Shown here in pieces: positions 51,658 to 59,418 of a stretch of 64,000 nucleotides of DNA (position 1 is its first letter; every line of letters begins with the position of its first letter). This DNA is from CAZBJJ01 sp964492245 (GTDB lineage: Bacteria; Spirochaetota; Spirochaetia; Treponematales; Breznakiellaceae): assembly GCA_964492245.1 (NCBI GenBank), contig CAZBJJ010000005.1, positions 14,177 to 78,176 of the forward strand, given 5' to 3'. The position numbers and the translations under genes are program-made. The notes under the pieces are model-generated. The model was not told the origin of the DNA. It worked only from the letters and a program-made list of their open reading frames with translations, and searched no databases.

Positions 51658-52340
51658 TTCGAGGCAGGCCCTACTTGAGGCATGTTCTTGCTGCTTTTAT
51701 TTTATGTCTTTATTCAATACCGGGCATCTCCAGCCAGGAAGTTCTGCGGGCCCGGCTTACAGCCTATACCGAGCCGGTATGGATGGCGGCAATGGGCCTG
51801 GCCTATCCGCTTGAGCAGGCCGAATTAATTGAGGCCACAAAACAGGAGGCCTATGCCGTTTTTTCGGCAATAATTTTCGGTTGGGCCTTTGAGTGGGAGC
51901 CAGAATTCCCCAGCCGGGGGCGCAAAGAATTTTTGGCCCTGCGCCCGCTGGGACGGGTTGCCGAAATACCCGAGGCTGTTCAGTTGATTCAGGCAATTGA
52001 AGAAGATGGCCAGATTCATTTTTCACTTGAATATTCATTGAACGAGAACGAGCGTTTAAGCTATGCCGCCTGGTCCGATAGCCGGTATCGAAGCTTTAAT
52101 GCCAGGGGGCAGAGTGGGCTATTAGATAGCCCCGAGGCTAAATGGGAGGCGGTGGAGCATGCCGCAGGCCAAGCTATACGCGCCCTAGCCAAGCGCCTAG
52201 AGCGAAACAGGCCGCGCAGGGTACTTGGCAGCATCTCTTTGGCTGGAGGCCCTCGAATATGGATTTCCAGTGGACAGTGGCAGGTGCAGGCGCGGTTTCG
52301 GGTAAAAATAGACGAGATCGAAGGGCAGGCCCTTTGGTAA
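51654..52340 (+). CDS. Secreted or membrane-anchored protein of unknown function
   Basis: This 228-residue protein has an N-terminal signal-like helix (LRHVLAAFILCLYSIPGISSQ). The mature part has a domain pattern I do not recognise, with a strand-rich centre (GQIHFSLEYSLNENERLSYAAWSDS, quoted here only as an example of its beta pattern in parts) and a C-terminal half rich in basic residues (ALAKRLERNRPRRVLG). It is translationally coupled to the rhomboid gene through an ATGA overlap, which makes a joint role in the envelope likely. It could be a substrate, an adaptor or unrelated; sequence alone does not decide. Confidence 0.7.
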   Translation: MIRGRPYLRHVLAAFILCLYSIPGISSQEVLRARLTAYTEPVWMAAMGLAYPLEQAELIEATKQEAYAVFSAIIFGWAFEWEPEFPSRGRKEFLALRPLGRVAEIPEAVQLIQAIEEDGQIHFSLEYSLNENERLSYAAWSDSRYRSFNARGQSGLLDSPEAKWEAVEHAAGQAIRALAKRLERNRPRRVLGSISLAGGPRIWISSGQWQVQARFRVKIDEIEGQALW

Positions 52341-52440
52341 AGAACACTTCCAAAAGGCCTTTACAGGCAGGCCCATCTTAGGTATCAATTATTTAGAATT
52401 TTTGCTAACATTTTTAAACAGCCTTAATTTAGGAGAATAT

Positions 52441-54051
52441 ATGGAAGCATCTGCTCTTGCGAAGAACTTGCACCCCTTGGAGGTGCGCATTTTACGGCAG
52501 TACCAACCAGGGCAAGAATTGACAATAGAGGCAGTTGAATTACAGCTGGGGCTTAAAAGTGGAAATGGAAACCAGGCCCTTTCCTGGCTACAGGCCAAGG
52601 GGCTGGTAAGCGAACTGCGTCGAGAGAACTCGGTGAGCTATGAACTAACCGAGATGGGCAGGCTCTGGCGGGATAAGGGCAGCCCGGACGAACGCATACT
52701 GGAGCTCTTAGCCGATGGCCGCGCCCGCGCCCTGCCAGAGATTGCAACAGAATTGGCCATACCGGCAAAAGATGTGGGCTCTGCCTATGGCGCCCTGGCA
52801 AAGGAAGGCCTGCTGTGCATGGACGAAGAAAAAAAAGTTACCCTGGCAGAGGCCACGAAGGACCCAAGCGGGCAAGCTACAACTACTAATTTGCGCGCAA
52901 ATACTAGTTTGCGTATAAAAACAGTGCGCAAACTGCTCGCTGCGGCCGACGCAGAGACAGGCCTGCTCGAAGCCTCTAGCTTAAATGCCGAAGAGGGACG
53001 GGCAATCGAAGCCATTGCCAAAAAGCGGGGCGCCACCGATAGCCCCTTTCGCATTGTCGAACGAGAAGTTAAGGTTTTTACCCTGGAGAAGGCCAGCGCC
53101 GATATTGCCAAATGGTTGGAAAAAGAGGGTATAAGTGGCGATGAGCTGGGAAATCTAAGCCCGGACATGCTGGCCACTGGCTCTTGGAAGGGCAAGAGTT
53201 TTCGCCCCTACAATGTACAGGTCCCTCCCACCCGTCTTTTTCCCGGGCGTTCAAACCCCTATGTGGCCTTTTTAGAATCGGTAAAGGACAAGCTTGCCTC
53301 CTTGGGCTTCGAGGAATTCGATGGCTCACTGGTGGAGACAGAATTTTGGAACTCCGATGCCCTGTTTATGCCACAGTTTCACAGCGCACGCGATATTCAC
53401 GATGTCTATCATCTAGCCGAACCCCAGCTGGCCAAAGAAATTGAAGAGCCCTGGCTTTCCAATATAGCAGCAGCCCACCGCGATGGGGGAAACACGGGGT
53501 CCCGAGGTTGGAACTATGAGTTCGACCATGAATTTACCCGGCGCTTAATTTTACGGAGCCAGGGTACGGTACTGTCGGCCCGTCAATTGCACAAGGCCAA
53601 GGTGCCCGGCAAATATTTTGGCATTGCCCGCTGTTTTCGCTACGACAAGGTGGATGCAACCCATCTTTCGGACTTCTACCAAACCGAGGGCATCGTCCTG
53701 GGCGAAGATGTAAACCTGCGTACCCTTTTGGGCTTTTTAGAAATGTTTGCTGTAGAGGTCGCTGGCGCGAGCGAGGTAAAATATGTACCTGGTTATTTTC
53801 CCTTTACCGAACCCTCGATAGAGGTGCACATTAAACATCCCGTTTTGGGCTGGTTCGAGTTAGGGGGGTCGGGTATTTTCCGACCCGAGGTTACTGCCAG
53901 CATGGGAGTCGATGTACCGGTTGCCGCCTGGGGCATTGGAATAGACCGCATGGCTCTTATGGCGCTGGGCCTTAACGATTTGCGAGAGCTTTTTTCAAGT
54001 GATATAGAAAACGTCCGTCTTCGACGCAATAAGGATATTGAACATGCCTAA
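52441..54051 (+). CDS. pheS: Phenylalanyl-tRNA synthetase alpha subunit, archaeal type
   Basis: This 536-residue class II synthetase subunit charges tRNA-Phe. Unlike the short bacterial PheS (about 330-350 residues), it has three N-terminal winged-helix-like domains (about 1-200), as in archaea and eukaryotes, followed by the catalytic core (motif 2 near YFGIARCFRYDKVDATH, motif 3 near GIGIDRMALM). Spirochaetes are known to carry this archaeal form, acquired by ancient transfer. AGGAG lies before the ATG at 52441. A weak 18-bp duplication encodes TNLRAN/TSLRIK near residue 150. It overlaps pheT by eight bases. Confidence 0.96.
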   Translation: MEASALAKNLHPLEVRILRQYQPGQELTIEAVELQLGLKSGNGNQALSWLQAKGLVSELRRENSVSYELTEMGRLWRDKGSPDERILELLADGRARALPEIATELAIPAKDVGSAYGALAKEGLLCMDEEKKVTLAEATKDPSGQATTTNLRANTSLRIKTVRKLLAAADAETGLLEASSLNAEEGRAIEAIAKKRGATDSPFRIVEREVKVFTLEKASADIAKWLEKEGISGDELGNLSPDMLATGSWKGKSFRPYNVQVPPTRLFPGRSNPYVAFLESVKDKLASLGFEEFDGSLVETEFWNSDALFMPQFHSARDIHDVYHLAEPQLAKEIEEPWLSNIAAAHRDGGNTGSRGWNYEFDHEFTRRLILRSQGTVLSARQLHKAKVPGKYFGIARCFRYDKVDATHLSDFYQTEGIVLGEDVNLRTLLGFLEMFAVEVAGASEVKYVPGYFPFTEPSIEVHIKHPVLGWFELGGSGIFRPEVTASMGVDVPVAAWGIGIDRMALMALGLNDLRELFSSDIENVRLRRNKDIEHA

Positions 54052-55792
54052 AATAGAAGTACACGAGCAGCTTTTTCAGAGTCTGGCCGGCAAGAGCTGG
54101 AGCAGCAACGAAGAACTGGAATACGATTTAACCTGCGCCAAGGCAGAGCTGGACGAAGGAGCCGACACCAGCCTTCCGGCAGAAGAGCGTATTTTAAAAA
54201 TTGAGCTCAACGACACCAACCGGCCAGACCTCTGGTCCACCGCCGGCGTAGCCCGCCAGTTGCGCGTTTGGCGCACAAAAGAGGGCTCTAAGTGGAACTT
54301 TTTTTCTAAAAAAGGCGACACGAAGGAGGGCCTGCGCAAGGTCCTTGTCGAAGATTCGGTGCGCAAGGTGCGCCCTTATTTGGCGGGCTTTGTGGCCAGT
54401 GGCAAGGCCATGACCGACGAAAGCCTTAAAGACTGCATCCAGACCCAAGAAAAGCTGGCCTGGAACTTTGGCCGAAAACGCCGCTCGGTATCCATGGGCC
54501 TGTACCGAATTGCCCGCATTTCCTGGCCGGTTAGCTACAAGGGGGTGGACCCCGAGTCGGTTTCCTTTGTGCCCCTGCAGTGGGAGAGCCCTTTAAATTT
54601 GCGCGAAATATTAAAACAGCACCCCAAGGGCAAAGAGTTCGCCTTTATTCAGGAGCACGAACCGGTGCACCCCCTCTTAGTCGATGCCAATGGCGAGGTC
54701 CTGTCCTATCCGCCAATTATCAACTCGGCCGACCTCGGGGCGGTAAAGGTGGGCGATACCGATATATTTGTAGAAGTTACTGGCAGCGATTTAGCCTCGG
54801 TGAATGTGAGTGCCTCGATAATGGCCTGCGATTTAGCCGATCAGGGCTATACCATCGAGCCAGTACAGATTGAGTACGAGAGCCCCACCGAATGGGGAAA
54901 AACCTATATAAGCCCCCTGTATTTTCAAGAGGAATGCTTTTGCTCCCTCCAGCGAATACAGCGTTTTTTGGGCCAAGAGCTTAGCCCTGCCGAAATCGAG
55001 GCCGCCCTCTTGCGCATGGACTGTAAGCCAACACTTTGCCAGGGCCGGGAGCGCAATAGCCAGCAGACCTGCGAGGGCGTACTCGTGGCCCTGCCCCCCT
55101 ACCGCAACGACTACCTCCATGCTGCCGATATCGTCGAGGATGTTATGATTGGGCATGGGCTGAATAACTTTAAGCCCCTTGCCCCCAGCGACTTTACCAT
55201 AGGTCGCCTTAGCCCCTTAACGCTGAGCGGGCGCCGGGCAAAGGAAATTTTAATAGGGCTCGGGTACCAGGAGATGATATACAATTACCTTGGCTCGGGA
55301 AAAAATTATATCGAAAACATGAATATCGATGGCAAAGAGCTCTTGCGCATTTCCAATCCCATGACCGAAAATTTTGAATATGTGCGCTCCTCAATCTTGC
55401 CCAGCCTTTTGGAATCGGAGGCGGTTTCGGGCAATGCTCCCTTTCCGCACCGTATATTCGAGCTGGGCAAGGTGGCCTATCGGGATGATAGCGAAAATTA
55501 TGGCAGCAAGACACGCCAGCATCTGGGTTTTTTACAGGCCAGTGCCGATGCCAATTATAATAGCATTGCCAGCCAGGTGCAGGCTTTAATGTACTTTCTT
55601 TCGCAGGAATTCAGCCTTCAAGAACTACAGGATCCCCGCTTTATTCCCGGCCGGGCTGCCAGTATTCTGTGGAAGGGCAGGGCAATAGGCGTCTTTGGCG
55701 AAATTAGCCCAGAGGTTTTAGAAAACTGGGGCCTGGGAATGCCCTGTGTGGCCGCCGAAATAGATGTCGAGGCTTTTTTAGAGAGCACTTAA
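54044..55792 (+). CDS. pheT: Phenylalanyl-tRNA synthetase beta subunit, archaeal type
   Basis: This 582-residue partner of PheS has B3/B4 (editing), B5 and catalytic-like domains but lacks the N-terminal tRNA-binding (EMAP) and C-terminal anticodon (FDX) domains of the 800-residue bacterial form. This matches the archaeal/eukaryotic beta chain, as expected for spirochaetes. Recognisable parts are LNDTNRPDLWSTAGVARQLR, YRNDYLHAADIVEDVMIG and the ARPGRAA-like FIPGRAASILWKG. The ATG at 54044 lies inside the end of pheS with AAGGA upstream. A terminator follows. Confidence 0.96.
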   Translation: MPKIEVHEQLFQSLAGKSWSSNEELEYDLTCAKAELDEGADTSLPAEERILKIELNDTNRPDLWSTAGVARQLRVWRTKEGSKWNFFSKKGDTKEGLRKVLVEDSVRKVRPYLAGFVASGKAMTDESLKDCIQTQEKLAWNFGRKRRSVSMGLYRIARISWPVSYKGVDPESVSFVPLQWESPLNLREILKQHPKGKEFAFIQEHEPVHPLLVDANGEVLSYPPIINSADLGAVKVGDTDIFVEVTGSDLASVNVSASIMACDLADQGYTIEPVQIEYESPTEWGKTYISPLYFQEECFCSLQRIQRFLGQELSPAEIEAALLRMDCKPTLCQGRERNSQQTCEGVLVALPPYRNDYLHAADIVEDVMIGHGLNNFKPLAPSDFTIGRLSPLTLSGRRAKEILIGLGYQEMIYNYLGSGKNYIENMNIDGKELLRISNPMTENFEYVRSSILPSLLESEAVSGNAPFPHRIFELGKVAYRDDSENYGSKTRQHLGFLQASADANYNSIASQVQALMYFLSQEFSLQELQDPRFIPGRAASILWKGRAIGVFGEISPEVLENWGLGMPCVAAEIDVEAFLEST

Positions 55793-55817
55793 TAAAAAAA
55801 GCAAAGAAAAATGATAC

Positions 55818-55874
55818 ATTCGCCCAAATATGTAGAAAAAAATGAGTTTTGCGACAGTTTGGGCGAATTTTTTT
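55818..55874 (+). terminator. Long-loop terminator after pheT
   Basis: ATTCGCCCAAA at 55818-55828 pairs with TTTGGGCGAAT at 55858-55868, with a 29-base loop, followed by six T. The long loop is unusual, but the stem is perfect. Confidence 0.75.
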
Positions 55875-55884
55875 AATTTAGTAC

Positions 55885-55913
55885 TTCACAGATTGGAATT
55901 TCCCCCCTACACT
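55885..55913 (+). promoter_or_regulatory. Promoter of the NtrC-like gene, leaderless arrangement
   Basis: TTCACA at 55885-55890, a 17-base spacer, TACACT at 55908-55913, then seven bases and the ATG at 55921. Confidence 0.6.
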
Positions 55914-55920
55914 CTTTTTT

Positions 55921-57297
55921 ATGGTATTACTGGCTGTCGACGACGATTTTACCCAGCTGTCGCGAATAAGAGCACAATGTACACAGATACAATATCCCAA
56001 AATAGAGCTTCTTACTGCAGAATCCCTGTCCTCTGCACTGGCGGTGCTGGGGCGAAACACGGTAGATATTATTTTAAGCGATTTTAAAATGGAAGATGGC
56101 ACCGGCCTGGACCTTTTACGTTTTGCAAAGGCCCTGAACCCCCTTGTTCCCGTGGTTATTATGACCGCCTATTCGGACACGCGCGAGGCGGTAAAATTAT
56201 TAAAAATGGGCGCCGACGATTATTTAATAAAGCCGGTAGAAACTGCCGATATCGAAAAAATACTTATTCGCATTAACGAAAAAAACCTCTTAATTCGCGA
56301 AAAATACATCCATATTCCCCATTTTCAATATCTGCCAAACACGAATCCAAGCCTAGTATACGTCTCGGCAACAATGGCCAGTTTGTTGCGCCTGGCAGAC
56401 CAGGCCGCACGCAGTTCGGTAAACGTTCTTATTCGCGGCGAAAGTGGGGTGGGCAAGGAGACACTTGCCCGTTTTATCCATGAGCGCAGCCCCCGAGGCA
56501 AGAGAGAGTTTTTGTCGGTAAACGTGGCCAGCAATGTGGACGAGAAAACCACAGCGCAGCTCTTTGGCAATGGTGCCCAGGGCATTTTAGAAAAGGCCAA
56601 GGGCGGCAGCCTGCTCATTAAAGAAATTTCTGCTCTGTCTCCGGCTCTTCAGGTCGAGCTTTTTGAATATTTGGATGCCATAGAAAGGCAGTGCGATGTA
56701 CAGGAAAAAGTCGATGACACAGTGCGCCTGCTTTTTAGCAGCATCGCCGATTTAAACGCCCTGGTAGAAGAGGGCCTTTGGCGGCGAGATCTCCTATATC
56801 GCATTGGGGTAATCTCTATCGAAATTCCCCCCCTGCGCGAAAGAAAAGAGGACATTGTGCCCATTGTCGAGCACTGCATTGCCCGGGCCAATGCGCGCAA
56901 TAAAAAAAATGTTAAAACTATTTCGCGCGAAGCAATGGACAGGCTTATGCGACATTCTTTTAAGGGAAATGTGCGCGAACTCGAGATGATAGTGGAGCAC
57001 GCGGTGGTCTTGGCTTCGACCGAGTATATTTTGGAACGCGATCTACCCCCACTGGACGAAGACGCCGCGCAAATGGAGCAGATGCTTAAAATAAAGGCAA
57101 GCTACGAGATGCGCATGTCACTTTTTGAGCGTGAGCTTATTAGCGATGCACTGCGAACGAGCCAGGGCAATAAAAGTGCAGCGGCCAGGGAATTGGGCAT
57201 TAACGAGCGCCATCTTCGCTCTCGCCTAGAGCGCCTTGCCCTAGCAGGCTATGCCGTAGACGATGTCGTCCTGCAACGAAAAATAAGCAAAAAATAG
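55921..57297 (+). CDS. NtrC-like response regulator with degenerate AAA+ domain (no GAFTGA)
   Basis: This 458-residue protein has an N-terminal receiver (residues 1-115; acidic pocket AVDDDF, phosphorylatable Asp in ILSDFKM, K in LIKPVE), a central AAA+ sigma54-activator-type domain (about 145-370) and a C-terminal Fis-type helix-turn-helix (KSAAARELGINERHLRSRL). Walker A is intact (GESGVGKE). The GAFTGA loop that contacts sigma54 is missing: the segment reads LFGNGAQGILEKAKGG, and Walker B is LLIKEI in place of hydrophobic-DE. It is therefore unlikely to activate sigma54 and is more probably a classical activator or repressor, as in the HupR/TyrR-like exceptions. No cognate kinase is adjacent. 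The gene ends three bases from the convergent GGDEF-EAL gene. Confidence 0.9.
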   Translation: MVLLAVDDDFTQLSRIRAQCTQIQYPKIELLTAESLSSALAVLGRNTVDIILSDFKMEDGTGLDLLRFAKALNPLVPVVIMTAYSDTREAVKLLKMGADDYLIKPVETADIEKILIRINEKNLLIREKYIHIPHFQYLPNTNPSLVYVSATMASLLRLADQAARSSVNVLIRGESGVGKETLARFIHERSPRGKREFLSVNVASNVDEKTTAQLFGNGAQGILEKAKGGSLLIKEISALSPALQVELFEYLDAIERQCDVQEKVDDTVRLLFSSIADLNALVEEGLWRRDLLYRIGVISIEIPPLRERKEDIVPIVEHCIARANARNKKNVKTISREAMDRLMRHSFKGNVRELEMIVEHAVVLASTEYILERDLPPLDEDAAQMEQMLKIKASYEMRMSLFERELISDALRTSQGNKSAAARELGINERHLRSRLERLALAGYAVDDVVLQRKISKK

Positions 57298-57300
57298 GCC

Positions 57301-59355
57301 CTATACTGGCAGGGGGATGGGCTCGCTAAGGGCGTAACCCTGGGCATAATCTACACCAATTTGGCGCAAAAGTTTGAGCACCTCTTTATTGCGCACAAAT
57401 TCGCCAACAGTCTTTAAACCCATCACATGCCCCATCGAATTTATTGCCTCTACCATAGTGTAATTGACCACACTCTCGTCTATCGTCTGCACAATGGCGC
57501 CATCAATTTTTAAGTAATCCACCGGCAAAGATTTAAGATAATTGAACGACGAAAAGCCCGAGCCAAAATCGTCCAGCGAAAAAGTAAAGCCCTGCTCCTT
57601 AAGCTCGCTCATAAAGCGAGAGGCATGGGTTAGGTTTTGAATGGCAGAGGTCTCGGTAATTTCAAAACAAAAGCAGTGAGGATCTGCGCCATATTCGTCG
57701 AAAACATTTAAAATATATTCGCCAAAATCTTCGTCTAACAGGGTGGGGCCGGAGAGATTTATAGAAAAAAGCCGCTTGGTAAGCGCATGTTTTTTTTCTT
57801 TAAGGCGAGTCCAGGACTTAACCGCATTTTTAACAACCCAGCGGTCCAAGGTGGGCATAAGCCCATAGCGCTCGGCCGAGGGAATAAAAAACCCCGGGCT
57901 CAAAATCTTTCCGTCCTGGCTCTCTAGTCGAATAAGCAGCTCCACCTTGGCCGAAATTTCCGCTTTTTCCTCTATTGGCTCGATAATCTGATACCACAGC
58001 CTAAAGCGGTCCCGCTCGAAGGCCTCGTTTATCATTGCAATCCAGGCCATCTGACCACGGCGCTGTACATATTTTTCGTCCGTCGTCTTATAGATGCTTA
58101 TGCGGTTGCCCCCCTCCTCTTTGGAAATATAGGTGGCATCGTCGGCAGCGGTAAAAATATCGTGTACCTCTATATCTGCAGAATTAAGAGGCACAATGCC
58201 AATACTGAGTGTTATAGGGAAAAGATTTTTTTGCCATATAAATTTATGGCTCTGGACCGCGTCTTGCAGGCGTTTTGCTACAAGGAGGGAGTTTTCGACC
58301 GAACAGTCCTTTAGGATGATGGCGAACTCATCGCTACCCAGGCGGGCGGCAATATCGCTGCGCTGGGTGAGCGAACGAATAAATTGGGCAATTTGGCGCA
58401 AAAGTTCGTCCCCGGCAATGGCACCACTGGTCTCGTTTACCACCTTAAAGCGGTCGATGTCTAAATTGAGCAAGGTATGTGTGCCACCACTTTTTTTTAG
58501 ACTCTCCAAAAGCCCCTTAAGCTGGGCGGTAAACTCTTCGCGGTTGAGCAATTCCGTTAGGCTGTCGTGGCTGGCCTGGTAGTCGATGGTTGCCGACATT
58601 CTTTTAATTTCGCTTACATCGTGGAAGGCCAGAACAAAGCCCTTAATATCGTTTTCCACTTCGTGAATTTTAGTAAAAGCGCCATCGATAATAAAGGATT
58701 TATCCAAACTGTTTTTAATAGATAGCTCGGTAAAGGGGGCCGACACATTGCCCGTAGGTAAAAGCGCCTCGGTATCCAGTAAATTATTGCGTCCATCGCT
58801 AAAACGGATAAAATCTAAAAGCGGTTTGCCCTTTATTGCATGCTCTTCTAGGCCTATAAATCGTTCGGCGGTGGGGTTGCTAAAGAGGATGTCCAAATTC
58901 ATGTCTATGGCAATTATTGCGTCGTTTACACTGTGTAATATTGCAGAAAAAAGACGCTCTTGGCTCTTTAATTGCTTGTCTACTCGATGCTTATAAAGAG
59001 CAATATCGATGGTCGTGTAAAGCTCGCGCTCTTTAAAAGGTTTTAATATATAGCCAAAGGGTTCGGCTTCCTTTGCCCTCTCAAGCGTTTTTTCGTCGGC
59101 ATAGGCGGTAATAAAGACAACGGGAATACCCAGTTTTTTGTTGATAATGCGTGCCGATTCGATGCCGTCTATTGGGCCCGAGAGCATTATATCCATAAGT
59201 ACAATAGAGGGTTTTAGTTCGCTACATTTGTCTATGGCATCCTGCCCATCTGCGGTAGTGCCCGCAATTGAATAGCCAAAACGCTCCAGCCGGCGCTGGA
59301 GGTCCAGGGAAATAATTTTTTCGTCTTCGACAATAAGTATGCGTTCGTTGTACAT
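57301..59355 (-). CDS. REC-PAS-GGDEF-EAL signalling protein
   Basis: This 684-residue cytoplasmic protein has a receiver domain (1-120, Asp in VLMDIML), a PAS domain (about 130-245), a GGDEF domain (about 260-420) and an EAL domain (about 435-684). The GGDEF site reads RLGSDEF, with the second Gly lost, so cyclase activity is doubtful. The EAL domain keeps most catalytic parts: E in KVELLIRL, N in INLSG, E in FEITE, DDFGSGFSS, K in LKIDG and QGYALSEP, so c-di-GMP hydrolysis is likely. It has a strong promoter 12 bases upstream of the ATG and no ribosome site; the 5' leader is at most five bases. It is convergent with the NtrC-like gene. Confidence 0.93.
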   Translation of the reverse strand: MYNERILIVEDEKIISLDLQRRLERFGYSIAGTTADGQDAIDKCSELKPSIVLMDIMLSGPIDGIESARIINKKLGIPVVFITAYADEKTLERAKEAEPFGYILKPFKERELYTTIDIALYKHRVDKQLKSQERLFSAILHSVNDAIIAIDMNLDILFSNPTAERFIGLEEHAIKGKPLLDFIRFSDGRNNLLDTEALLPTGNVSAPFTELSIKNSLDKSFIIDGAFTKIHEVENDIKGFVLAFHDVSEIKRMSATIDYQASHDSLTELLNREEFTAQLKGLLESLKKSGGTHTLLNLDIDRFKVVNETSGAIAGDELLRQIAQFIRSLTQRSDIAARLGSDEFAIILKDCSVENSLLVAKRLQDAVQSHKFIWQKNLFPITLSIGIVPLNSADIEVHDIFTAADDATYISKEEGGNRISIYKTTDEKYVQRRGQMAWIAMINEAFERDRFRLWYQIIEPIEEKAEISAKVELLIRLESQDGKILSPGFFIPSAERYGLMPTLDRWVVKNAVKSWTRLKEKKHALTKRLFSINLSGPTLLDEDFGEYILNVFDEYGADPHCFCFEITETSAIQNLTHASRFMSELKEQGFTFSLDDFGSGFSSFNYLKSLPVDYLKIDGAIVQTIDESVVNYTMVEAINSMGHVMGLKTVGEFVRNKEVLKLLRQIGVDYAQGYALSEPIPLPV

Positions 59356-59366
59356 GTATAAATAGA

Positions 59367-59394
59367 ATTATAAGCTATTCGTTTGCCCGGTCAA
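59367..59394 (-). promoter_or_regulatory. Promoter of the GGDEF-EAL gene, very short leader
   Basis: On the minus strand TTGACC (59394-59389), a 16-base spacer and a perfect TATAAT (59372-59367). The start codon is 12 bases further on, so the leader is about four bases. Confidence 0.75.
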
Positions 59395-59418
59395 GTAAAA
59401 TTGAACATATTCTGCCAG

